From: Viridothelium virens
Lineage: Eukaryota; Ascomycota; Dothideomycetes; Trypetheliales; Trypetheliaceae
Assembly: GCA_010094025.1 (NCBI GenBank)
Contig: ML991848.1
Coordinates: forward strand, 62,001 to 126,000
Reading direction: 5' to 3'
DNA: 64,000 nt
Under the pieces are notes generated by a model. It did not search any database, had not been told where the DNA came from, and saw only the letters and a list, made by a program, of their open reading frames with translations. Below, piece after piece: positions 54,201 through 64,000 of the stretch. The position numbers and the translations under genes are program-made. The first letter of the stretch is position 1; each line of letters starts with the position of its first letter.

Positions 54201-55902
54201 TGCTTCGAGGAGATCTGTTGGGTCACCAAGCCTTCTATCACCGACAAAGCGAATCGCGGTCGCCGCGTAGATAAACAGGGGATTGGCCACTTCTACAAGA
54301 CTGTCTAAATCTTGTGAGGTAGGCCAATCAAGCGTTATGCAGGAATCTCTTCGAATCTGTGCCAGCTCGTCGCTTAAGAACGCATGTAAATCGTGCTTGA
54401 TATTTGATTCGGCTATATCGTGGAGCGCTATATCCTCGTGAGTATCCTCAGCCATCCTTTGGAAACCAAGGCGTATCGGTAACTCGGGTCGGCTTGTCAG
54501 GAAGATCCGTAAGTTCACAGTCTTAATGAATCGGCATTGCGTAAGGATATCGAGGATAGCCTTGATGTCAAATTCTCGCTCACACTCATCTAATGCGTCG
54601 ATCACGATCACTAGAATAGACTTTTTGATACGTCTATCTTGCAGATCCAAAAGTGGGTTGAAGATCAGCTTGTCAAATTGCTCTCTTAACGTCTTTTCAG
54701 GAAGCGCTGGATCCTTTTCCAAGGCCGTCGCTATCAGTGGGACCAATCCTGGTATGTTGCTAATCATTTGCGCTGCAATTGTCGTAAAGAATCTTGAAGC
54801 TTTTGCCCGATCGCCTTCGCCGCGCTTGAAGAAGAAACTGGCTGCCAGTTGTTCCCTACTCGCCAGTCGTTCTGATACTGTCCGTGAGATTGTAGACTTT
54901 CCTGCACCAGCCATGCCTCTTAGCCATAAGATGCATTTCCCATCTGAATCTTCTGGCCATTCCAAAATTTGGCGGAGGAGGTCGGTTCTTGTGTCGGGGT
55001 GACATTTGCGTTCGTACTCATCGACATGGGAGTTAAATACAGCCCAATCCGAATAAAACAGCCTCTTGAGAACAATCGCTTGTCTAGAATCAGGAATGGA
55101 TGGACTAAGTCGATATCACCGATCAGCTACTATACCAGCGTTGTCAAGTTACGACGTACCCTTAGGATTTATTGATTTCTTCTCGTAGCCGTAGGACTGC
55201 ATTATCTCTCCCCTCTCCGTAGATAAGTGGCATGTGAATATTGAAGATACCTAGTAGACAGTATGCCTCGTCCTCTTTGCGGGTGGTCGTACGTTTTGCA
55301 GCCCACGACATTCGCGTGTCAACAGTGAAGTCGGACAAAGATGACCCTCGAAGCGCCTGGGTAGCAATACCAGTTATCTCGTGGATTTGTTGCTCCATTG
55401 ATCTCTTGTTACCTAGCCGATTGCCCTCCATAGAGAAAAACTCAACTGAGATAGGAGAAATGAGCTCTTGCAGCGTCCAGCCTCGCGTCCACCATCGGCT
55501 ATTCCGAAAAGCCGTCTTCCATGTTGAGCGGGATAAGCCATCGTATTGATCATTTGTGTCTATGGAAACGTCCGACAGATACACGTAGCACTTGACAGCC
55601 TCGTGATACCAGCGGAACATTGAGTTAACAGCTTCTGTAAGCTCATTGCTGCTCGATTTATTGATAGAACATGTGTCGACCCAAAAGTACTGTAGATTGT
55701 CATTCGCTGCTTGTGTTGCGCAAAACCGGAGCTTTGCATAGCCAGCCTTATTCTTGCCGGTATTATTCACTAAGTCTTCGAAAGTCACCTCTTCACCTTC
55801 AGTACCCCATGTATGTGAGAGTATGGCATAGGGAGGAATATTTTGTATCAAATCTTCGGTCACCCTTAAGTCGCCATCGTTGTTCTGCTCTAAAAGACGC
55901 AT
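51205..55902 (-). pseudogene. HET-NACHT-WD40 STAND receptor (HNWD/HET-E-like), appears broken
   Basis: Three domains lie in the classic order on the minus strand. The HET domain is 55902-55162, with PPYAILSHTWG, the WVDTCSINKSSSNEL block and RGWTLQELI. The NACHT domain is about 55130-53493, with Walker A GMAGAGKST, Walker B ILVIVIDALDE and FLTSRPELP. Two long runs of WD40 repeats (53490-51205) contain roughly ten or more blades with GH and WD dipeptides, such as LASASEDETVRLWDL. In Podospora HET-D/HET-E this architecture senses non-self through the WD40 end and triggers incompatibility through HET. Here the pieces do not form one continuous reading frame: about three interruptions are seen, so it is most likely inactive. 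The blades are diverged from each other, unlike the near-identical blades of active recognition genes. It lies tail to tail with the decayed WD40 array. Confidence 0.85.
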
Positions 55903-57097
55903 GTTGATGCCTAAGGTTTTGGAGACGCTACGGGAAAGCCATTCTGCGAAGTTGCTACAGGCGCAACGCGCCTCCGGGTGGAATCGGATCAATACAACTT
56001 CGTTCCTACTGTTGGGAAGGGGAGACGTGGAGAGAATGATTGGGTTTTCAACATAAGGATGTCATTGATGGGGAAGATGAGTCATTTGATTATCTAAGCC
56101 AATCCTATCGCGTGAACTAAGAGGAGTTGTGGCGTGTACCGTACCTGACCTTACTTGAGTAAGGATGTGCGGTGTTGCGGAGATGAGCTCGGGCCAATTT
56201 GCACCACTAGAGTAATGCTGTACCCATTATCCAAATCATTTTTCATTTCGACCTTTGGTTAATGACCTTCGTCTCCCACACTTTGAGGGCGCTTACTCAG
56301 ACCAATTTTCATGTTGCAAGCTAATTTTTTTAAGGTCATCAATAGAACAGTAATTGTGACTATAACGTAATACACCGCCTTTTGTTAATCTTGTGCGCCG
56401 TACTCCAGGATAAGGGATGAGCGATTGCAATGAGCAATACAATCCAGTGGGACAGGACGTGCGCAGCAAAGTCTAAGATCACCGAAATCTTAAGACATCA
56501 TTTCTCATAGTTAAGTTGGAGGATCGCCACCGACCTGGTGATCTGCAGTTTACCATCGACTGGTGGCTTCGATTTCTCGCAGTGTTCGAAATAATTTCCC
56601 ACCTTCCCTTCTTCTGGAACAGACGGAATCAGTGACTGCAAAAATTAGAAGGGCTACTTGCGTAAATTTTCTAGGCTATCAGTATAGAGAGTTTATCGTT
56701 AGACATCGCTGAGACATAGTACATGGTCTTCCCAAGTCCCTACCTTGGGCTGGTACGCAACCCCCGGCCGCTACTAGCCAGATCTTGACGGAGCTGCGGC
56801 TTCAAATAAGTTACGCCATTGGGAACCGTTTCGCCTTCGACACAGCTACCAAGATTTCTGCGGGTTGCTTTCAAAGTATTGCCCACTGAATTACATGTCC
56901 TCAGCTCCGTCCCAGTAATGAGGATATGCTTTCGATCCTTGCCCCATGAGCTCCTCTGCGCCGGGTTAGCAGCGTACAATGCACCAATAGCCTGGTCAGC
57001 CTCAACACCTAACCCAACGGCGAAACTTTTGTTAAACGGGAATGTGAGGATTGGGTGGCTCAGTGAAGGGAAAAAGGAAAGTGAATAGCGCGTAAAG
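55903..57097. other. Intergenic, nothing recognised
   Basis: About 1.2 kb including the presumed promoter of the HET-NACHT-WD40 gene. The overlapping frames at 56740-57108 (both strands) lack motifs and are probably chance. Confidence 0.4.
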
Positions 57098-58521
57098 TCA
57101 TTCTTCATTTACACGGTCAGGCCAGATCTCGTTCGTCACTTGCACGTCGGTCGTCTTTTCAATCATGAACCAGGATCTGCCCGGACCCGTGAGGTCAGGT
57201 TCACGGTGCCATCCGTTTGATGTGGCAGGCAAGGAAGTTGCGTAACCCAAGGCTTGATCCGTCGGGGACATGTCTTCCAGATCGATATCATCATCTGATG
57301 GTACAGGCGACAAGCGGTTATTTGCGGTCACGGTCGTCTGTGTGCCAGTCGCAATATCTTCAAGAACAGATCTTTTGCCGTACTGTCGAGTGGTAGTGCA
57401 TTCGCTTACAATGCTGGCAGTCTTTCTTCTTGTAGATTTGGACATCGGGGGTTTGCCATCCCCATATCTTGCTCTCCGCTCTGCAGAAGAGTATGTTGTG
57501 CGTACGCGATCGAAGCAGCACCTGAAGAGTGGCCTTAGAGTTGCTAGCGACGCGGCTGTTATTCCAAGTCCGGCCTCGATCGTGCAGGTGATCGCGACGT
57601 TGGCGGCGGCAAAGAAGAAATCATTATCATCAACAAGCCCGCCCTCATACTTGAAGCGTACTAATGTAGCAGTACTACCACTGCATCGTACTTTATCAGC
57701 GGTGAATAACGAGAATAGTCAAGATCACTTTGCACTTACATTGCTCCAAGCATGAGAATAAAGGCAACAGAGAACTTGGAACGACGATTCATGTTTGCAT
57801 TCCACATGATGACTACGGGCAAAGTGGCGAAAGCCCAGTCAACTAATGCTTGAACTGCTACATGAGTATAACCCATTCCAAGTTGGACCGAAGCTGGTTG
57901 GCAACGACCGGCTAGCTTATTCTCCAGGATCTTGGTCGGGTTCCCACACTGAAAGAGAGCGAAAAAGAAGTACACGATGCCGTAGATCGTAGAGAGGGTC
58001 ATGAAGGCATAGATGAATATGGTATGCCATCGGCGAATGACGAGGCGCAAGAGGAAAGTTCCCAAAGAGATCTTAAAAAAGACCATGCTGAGGATATAGA
58101 ACGACTCAATGAGGAGCACATACTGCTGGGGAATTAGCCTGCTCTGAAGGAGTGAGTATTGCCAGCGTACCTTGAGAAGATCTCCGAGGGTGTGCGATTG
58201 TTCGGAATCGCTGACGTGGGATCCACCTCCATGGTAGACTTCCACTATCGTGAAGGTGCAATATAGTGTGAACAGTAGCTAATCCATGTCAGGAATGTTT
58301 TCATTCAAACGTGATGCTGTTCTGGCGAGCCGGAGCCTCCTTACTAGAGCCATCCCCATCATCCAGTCATCTAATCCGAACGAGCGCAGCATTATTTGTC
58401 TTACCCAAAATCGTAACGACACAGCGAGCCAGGTAAGAGCGAGGAAGCAGATACTAGTTGCCACCATTATTGGGCCATTGGAGGCGACCTCGCTGGAAGG
58501 ATCGTGTGATGGGGCCGCCAT
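57098..58521 (-). CDS. Fungal rhodopsin-domain (PTH11/SAT4-related) seven-helix membrane protein
   Basis: Exons 58521-58345, 58278-57740 and 57680-57098 (introns 66 and 59 nt) give 432 residues. Helices in order include MVATSICFLALTWLAVSLRF, the LDDWMMGMAL-LLFTLYCTFTIVEVY segment across intron 1, LIESFYILSMVFFKISLGTF, IFIYAFMTLSTIYGIVYFFF, ALVDWAFATLPVVIMW and NVAITCTIEAGLGITAASLA. Family hallmarks are FGLDDW after TM2, FFKISLGTFLLR, and FQCGNP/GRCQP in the extracellular loop with paired Cys. The C-terminal 130 residues are hydrophilic, basic then acidic, and cytosolic. Members are putative GPCR-like sensors or membrane proteins of unknown ligand in the plasma membrane. No CFEM domain precedes it. 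A GT-AG pair at 58142-58170 exists, but removing it breaks the frame, so that stretch is kept as coding. Confidence 0.85.
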
Positions 58522-60744
58522 GACTGCTGCATTCCCTCAGAGACTAGGGGAAAAGAGACAAAGACGGACACCGGGAGTTATCACTGAAGCCTCCCGTCGT
58601 CGTAATGCTGTAGATATCACATCCGCAATCGAAGGTTGAATTGAACTTGGCTTTTGGGGTTTGGATTCGGCTGGGAGAGAGGATAACGAATTCTGACCGA
58701 GGTGCTAAGACAGATGCCTGAGAATAGAAAAGCGAGTAAGTGGCAATGACTCTTGAGAGGCTACTAGGATGTGGAGATGGCATGGATTACATGTATTAAA
58801 ACCGGAAATCCACCTTCAGTCTTGGTCTGATAGATAAGAGCCCGCAGTGTTTTGGGATTGATCGTTCGCCAAGACAGACAATAGTGGAGGGCTAGATGTA
58901 TCACCGCAAACGCAATGAAGAATGACATGGGATTTCTCCCTGATGTGCCGACGAGGAGCACGTAACCCTAAGTATACAATCAGACGTCCGAGGTTTCTCT
59001 GCCTTCCATCGTCCACTGGCCTTGTGGACCCCTGACGACATTGTATGGCTTTCGGGCCTACCACTCACATCCAGGTACAAGGGCTGCGTACCCGAGAAGA
59101 GAGCCGTTACCGTGGTTCATCAGGTTAGCTTACCTCTGACCGTTGAAGAGGATCGCATTCCAATGGCTGTTCTAGATCCAGCAGGGCAACGTCCAGGAAA
59201 TTGGTGGCAAGCGGCGCGTAAGCCGCGCCTGGCATTGCTAGAGAAGCCGGCTTTGTACCTGAAGGCCCGATAGCCTTCCCACAGGCTCAGACACGTCTGT
59301 GGTAGGTCGTTTTGAAGCTCGGATTGATCTTCGGGAAGCACCACAAACCCTGTACTAGATATTAGGACGTCGACCCAGTCGACCCGCGGGTACGTTCGAC
59401 AAGCGAGGTACCTGGTCACCTCGTGTCTAGACTAGGATCAAACCAGTTCGCGCCCCCGTCCACGATTAAACTTCAAACCAGAAGTGGGCCTACCTGTTTG
59501 ACGAGGATAACCCTATGATTCTTTGGAATTGCAAATGTTCCAGCATTCTCTCAATTGTTTCTCAAGACTAGGACCACGAGATATCGTACATGCAATGCAG
59601 TGAAAGCTGTATCGGCCTTCCTTCGGCTCTCATCAGCTGTAGCCTCGGCAGTACTAAGAAGCTCCGTGAAGAGAATAGACGGTCGACCAATCGTAGATCG
59701 ACGACCAGGATAGTAGGCGGGCAGATTGAGAGAAGGCCCAGATTTCTGGGCCAAGTGCTGTGGGCTAGCACCTAGTATGGCACGCTTGGCTAGCCGCGAT
59801 CCTTCACCCCTGAGTCGCTCACTCCGGAGGACATGCAGGTCTTACCGACCATCTTGGCTTCAAGTGTGAGTGGTGCGTGTACACGGCTGCGGTTTTGTAC
59901 TGTTAAGAGATTGTACTCTAGATACTGACTCAAGGACATATTCATGCATGGTCCTGCATATCAGCGACATCGAGTGCTCCGGTCGTCCGGATACCCACGG
60001 GGTGGACTGTTTCACATGAGAATGATCCACCGCAAGGATACGTGCGGAACTTTGGGATGATGCAGTGGTTCATCGAAGAGCACTCACCTTCCTCGTGCGA
60101 TAGAGTAATTAGGTAGGGGTTGCCTTGCGCGGGACTGATGGGACTAAGTACGGGTAAGGACTCCCCGATACTTCAGCAGCCACAGACTCTGGGATACGAT
60201 CTTAGATCAACTCGCCGCGTCCACAACAATCTGGCTACTCGAGACCGTTGACGGCAAAGAAAATAGCTCGTAGGGTGCGGCCTCTATCGGATGGATGAGT
60301 ACGAAAGATTGGTGAACAAAATTTAACTTCAGAACGAGTGACGCGCACAACCTTTGATGGTCTTTAGTGGTTGGTACAGAAAACGTGGAACGGCAATGAT
60401 GAATTACGTCGGCGATCTGTCGTGTTGAGTAGGTAAGCAAGATCCCGAGGCAGCAATATGTGGCATCGCTCTTGAGAGCTCCACCTGCTTTCTTTGGTAG
60501 CGGGGGTGATTCTCCATCGGGGCAGTACGGCCGACGCGAATCTCGGGGAAAATGGGAAGTCGCGCCTGCGGACCATTTACAGCAATCCTAGGGCGGACTT
60601 TAATGCCCGATGCACAACCACCAACGTTCAGGATTGTGAATCAGGTCGAATCTGAGTTGTTGTTTCGAGTGAGTCCGGACTGCACGTCACCGAAGGAGGC
60701 GTTCGCAGTGCTGCACCCCGCACTGCATAATTTCCACACCCACA
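58522..60744. other. Gene-poor stretch, nothing recognised
   Basis: About 2.2 kb with only short frames (up to 99 codons). No tRNA-like cloverleaf, repeat or transposon was recognised. It contains the promoters of the rhodopsin-domain gene and of APC10. Confidence 0.4.
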
Positions 60745-62537
60745 ATGCCCCCTTCCACACGTCGAAGCGCGCAACCAACGCCGATACCTCAGTCGATACC
60801 ATCGTCTGACTTCGAACTCCCAAGCGACGAAGATGTATTGGCAGCCGAGGCTGCACAGCGGGCAGCACGCGTGGAGCTGGAGGAAGACGAGGAGGAGACC
60901 GGCGAAGACGCTGTTGGGGAGGACATAGAAGCCGAGGAAGAGGAAGACGACGAAGACGGAGACCCAGGTACAGTTTCGACTGATTTCTCCTACACCGTGC
61001 CGTTGCTTTCGCGTGTGCTCTCCTTCGCGCTACACTCGTGTGCTTCGTACCTCCCCAATACAGAAGTTCATAACCGATGCCTTTTACCGGCACCTCGCGA
61101 TCTCGACCTCACTGGTTTATGTCTGTTTCTTCAGGAAGGAATCCTGTCATTTCCACGTGGACAAGGGAGATGCGCCACGAGTCCAAGCAGGAGTCGTTTC
61201 ACTATCTCAGTCCTTCTTACAGGCGGATAGAGCTTCCCCATCAGGCTAGTCTGCACTTTCGGCCTCTTCCGGCAAACCTACTTACCATTATCCATCTCTC
61301 CCACGAATCGTCATTCATGCTTTCGTATTAACTCACTGCGCACGGGGTTTACATAGCTTGCAAAGCACTTTCGTTCCGGAAGAATCGCTCTTCGGGCGTA
61401 GTTGCTTCCGTCCGTAATCACTCCTGCAGTGCGATGAACCTTATTTCACTGGAAACAGTCATCAGGGATCACTATCTCCCGATCTTGGATCATAGCAAGC
61501 TTCAGGACCACGCAATTGCTCTGACCCCATAAGCCGAACCATAACGACTGTTGTTATGCATATGCCAAGCTCAATCCCGAGTCCATCATGCTCTGTCTCA
61601 GTCATTCAGCCAGCCCAATGCCACCTCTTCCTATCATCAGAACCGGAAGAAAGCAACGGCGCAGCACATGTACCTTACTACTGTGATCCAAAACACTTAC
61701 AAGCCCCCGCGTAGTCTCCTTCCTCACAGAACCATAGGTACTGAACAAAGCTTACTAACCGACCCGTCCAACCTCACAGACCACCCGCCCACCCCCTCCG
61801 GCCCGCCCTACGCCCACCTCGCCCTCCGCGAAATCTCGACCCTCGCCTCCTGGACCGTCTCGACCAGCAAACCCGGCTGCGGCGTCGCCGCCCTGCGCAG
61901 CCCCTCCACCGACACCTTCTGGCAGTCGGACGGGCCGCAGCCGCACACGGTGTCGCTGCACTTCTTCAAGCAGGTCGCCATCGTCGCCCTGCGCGTCTAC
62001 CTCGACTTCGAGGCCGACGAGAGCTACACCCCGACCCGCATGCAGTTCCTCGCGGGCACGGGCCCGCACGACCTGCAGGAGTGGGCGGAGATGCGGTTTG
62101 AGCAGCCGAAGGGATGGATTGATGTTGATTTTGAGGGGGTGGGGGATCCGGATGGAGGAGGGGATGACGGGGAGGATGAGGATGAGGAGGAGGTGGTGGT
62201 GGGTGAGGGGGGAGAGGGAGCAGGCGCGGGAGGGGAGCAGGGAGGGAGAGAGGAGGAGGATGAGAGGGTGAAGGCGCAGAGGTATTGGGATCGGAGACCT
62301 GCGCTTAGGGCGTTCCTGCTGCAGGTGCGGATTCTGGACAACCATCAGAATGGCAAAGATACCCATATGCGAGGTCTCCAGGTGTATGCGAGGGATCGGA
62401 AGGAGATGGCGGCGCGGAGTACGAGCAAGACCGAAGCGCAGGCAAGGTCCGGAGCTGCTGTTGAACCGAAGAAGAAAAGTAGGCTATTGCCTGGCCTGAA
62501 GGAGCCGTCGTGGCTGGCAGACCCCGTATTGCGATAG
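60745..62537 (+). CDS. apc10: Anaphase-promoting complex subunit 10 (DOC domain)
   Basis: Exons 60745-60967 and 61780-62537 join in frame to 326 residues. Residues 1-75 are a Ser/Pro-rich then very acidic N-terminus (EEEEDDEDGD). The DOC domain follows with ALREISTLASWTVSTSKPGC, FWQSDGPQPHTVSLHFFK, YLDFEADESYTPTRMQFLAG, RFEQPKGWIDV and LLQVRILDNHQNGKDTHMRG. This matches Apc10/Doc1, which forms the degron co-receptor of the APC/C ubiquitin ligase in the nucleus. A roughly 50-residue Glu/Gly-rich insertion (about 200-245) interrupts the DOC domain in a loop before the last conserved strands. The single intron is 812 nt, far longer than any other here, though it has clean signals (GTACAG donor, CTTACTAACC branch, CTCACAG acceptor). 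A small exon inside it cannot be excluded. Confidence 0.9.
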
Positions 62538-63127
62538 TCACTTCTGAACGGTAGATCGCCAACGTCTTCGTCGTACCCATCTGGCTGGATCTTGCACCCT
62601 TTACGCAGCTACTATGTTCAATGACCGCGATAGATTTCCTCATTAGTATCTCTCTTTAGAAAGGGTAGTATTCAGGAACATTAGTTCTAATTCACTTTTC
62701 CCGCTGAAGACTTCCCATTGCTGGAAATCGCTTGGCTTGCGATAGTCTTGATGGATTTCTACATTCGCCTATTTTGCTCTTTGACCCAGCGAGCCGTTCG
62801 CAGAGTGTTAAGTCTCCTTTTCTTTTTTACAGATGTATTAGCGAATTGGAGGAATCTGACTTGATCTCCTCATCTGAAACACCTTGGAACATCTTGGACA
62901 GACGCTGGCTGTATTCTTGTTCGGAGCAGTTGCCCAGATGTACATGTGCAACCGCAATCAGCGATCCATTCATCCATGGGCAATCAAAATCAGGTAATCC
63001 CTTCCCTGGGAAGACTTGCTTTTCCGCCGGTCCTAGTCCTGAGGATTTAATGATGAAAGATTCGCCAGAGATTGTGGTAATTCTGCGTCGCCATCCACAT
63101 TTCGTTTCTCTCCGGGAAACGACAATA
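62538..63127. other. Convergent spacer
   Basis: About 590 bases between APC10 and the opposite-strand partial gene. The 133-codon plus frame (62732-63133) has no recognisable motif. Confidence 0.4.
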
Positions 63128-64000
63128 TTATGATAAAGATCGGTGCCTTGCCTAGCAAAAAAAGGATGGGGAGCCTACGTAGAACCGTTAGGTCCTGGCA
63201 TCGATGCGAGGAGGAGCGCGGGCAAACGAGATAACCTAGAACATGACTTACGCATCTCAGCTTAAACTCTACTGTATGATTGCAACCGTGTTTATCTTGC
63301 GCGGAGACTTCTGCGATAAATCCATCTAAAGCACCCTTGGGTATGGGAACAATGAATTCAACCTCCTCTTGGCTGGACTGACCTCCATGGTCCGTGGTGA
63401 CTTCCAGTTGTTTCCTTTTCGTGCAGCCCCACTGAACTTCTTCCAGGCTCACTAAGATTGCAACTGTGGAAGTTTTTTGTTCAGCCTTGTCGCTGTGATG
63501 GAACATCCTATGAGAGTATGAAACGATCTTCTCTTCTGGTATTCTGTGTATTCCACCTAGTTAGTGCCGCTAAGTAATCTCCCATGAAATATAACTCACT
63601 GCTTCATGGACACTGCTCTTACCCATCTCTGAGCTTCAACTAATAGACCTGCCTTTCGGAGAGTGGCTTCCTCAGAGCCTCTCGTTCTCAAAGATTCCAG
63701 GCTGGAGATGATATCCTCGAAAATACATAAATGCTGCGCAGTCGGGGATGGATGCTGTATCTGCGTATCTTTTTTGCTTGGCAAGTTGAAGAGAAATCTG
63801 AGGTAATCCGATGAAGCACTCATAAGACTAGAAGAGATACTTTGGAGCTGCCATTCGAGTTCGAGACTTTGTCGTTCTGGCATCCCAAGATCTAATAGGA
63901 TTTCGGGACTGTTTAAGATATCCGAACTATCTAAATCCGTGAGGGTCCTACCATTCTCTCGACGGAGATTTGGATGCTCTTCACGCATTCTTTGAGTCGA
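63128..64000 (-). CDS. 3' part of an unrecognised gene, cut by the window edge
   Basis: Three exons on the minus strand join in frame: (>64000)-63600, 63543-63252 and 63151-63128 (introns 56 and 100 nt, GT-AG; first branch CACTAAC). About 238 C-terminal residues are visible. The first exon has helical charged sequence (MPERQSLELEWQLQSISSSL, FEDIISSLESLRTRG) and ends in RWVRAVSMKQ. The second has a possible beta-rich region (TSTVAILVSLEEVQWGC, EEVEFIVPIPKGALDGFIAE) with NHTVEFKLRC. The last exon adds only ARHRSLS and the stop. I do not recognise a family and see no catalytic motif. The frame stays open to the window end, so the start lies outside. Confidence 0.55.

Noticed and set aside
58142-58170. 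GT-AG pair in the rhodopsin-domain gene
   Set aside because: 29 nt is too short for an intron, and removal would shift the frame of the following helices.
59255-59470. Possible tRNA or small structured RNA
   Set aside because: A GTTCG-containing stretch was noticed, but no cloverleaf with matching arms could be drawn.
61755-62366. 203-codon Leu/Pro-rich frame on the minus strand
   Set aside because: Antisense to the APC10 DOC exon, produced by its GC-rich codons.

Overview
The window is from the nuclear genome of a filamentous ascomycete (Pezizomycotina). The basis is short GT-AG introns of about 48-80 nt with CTAAC-type branch sites, Zn2Cys6 regulators, a RID-like DNA methyltransferase, a HET-NACHT-WD40 receptor, an AA9 LPMO and wide gene-poor spacers. 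Placement in or near Leotiomycetes is only an impression. No tRNA, rRNA, CRISPR array or LTR element was recognised.

Layout. 0.6-1.9 kb: fatty acid 2-hydroxylase (minus). 3.7-6.1 kb: RID-like cytosine methyltransferase whose catalytic Cys is replaced. 6.3-11.3 kb: a decayed-looking stretch with an EEP/DNase I-like gene, a rhomboid protease and a J-domain gene, each broken by a frameshift. 11.9-18.4 kb: a compact metabolic group of amidohydrolase (6-methylsalicylate decarboxylase type), cytochrome P450 and a Zn2Cys6 regulator. 18.4-23.8 kb: gene-poor, with degraded coding remnants. 23.8-24.5 kb: bZIP factor with an upstream TGACTCA site. 26.9-28.9 kb: ferric reductase. 29.2-31.1 kb: a degraded coding stretch and a 563-bp TA-flanked element with long terminal inverted repeats. 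31.2-37.0 kb: SDA1 (60S biogenesis), a DxxxD-type CDF metal transporter and an extended-SDR epimerase/dehydrogenase. 37.7-47.9 kb: coiled-coil protein, sugar-porter MFS, secreted oxalate decarboxylase, DUF1275 membrane protein, an AtuA-DUF4387 fusion and a second Zn2Cys6 regulator containing a GC-AG intron. 49.1-49.9 kb: AA9 LPMO. 50.3-55.9 kb: a 126-bp-period WD40 tandem array with RIP-like decay, tail to tail with a large HET-NACHT-WD40 gene that looks broken. 57.1-58.5 kb: rhodopsin-domain membrane protein. 60.7-62.5 kb: APC10. 63.1-64.0 kb: 3' part of an unrecognised gene.

How the parts relate. Two groups look functionally linked: the 11.9-18.4 kb set (aromatic acid decarboxylation, ring or methyl hydroxylation, local regulator) and the 38.7-47.9 kb set (uptake, oxalate removal, carboxylate or terpenoid-type catabolism, local regulator). 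Genome defence and self-recognition also recur: a RID-like protein that looks catalytically dead, repeats with a RIP-like mutation pattern, and a STAND receptor that looks broken.

All exon structures were deduced by eye from frame continuity, splice signals and remembered family motifs. No database search was run.
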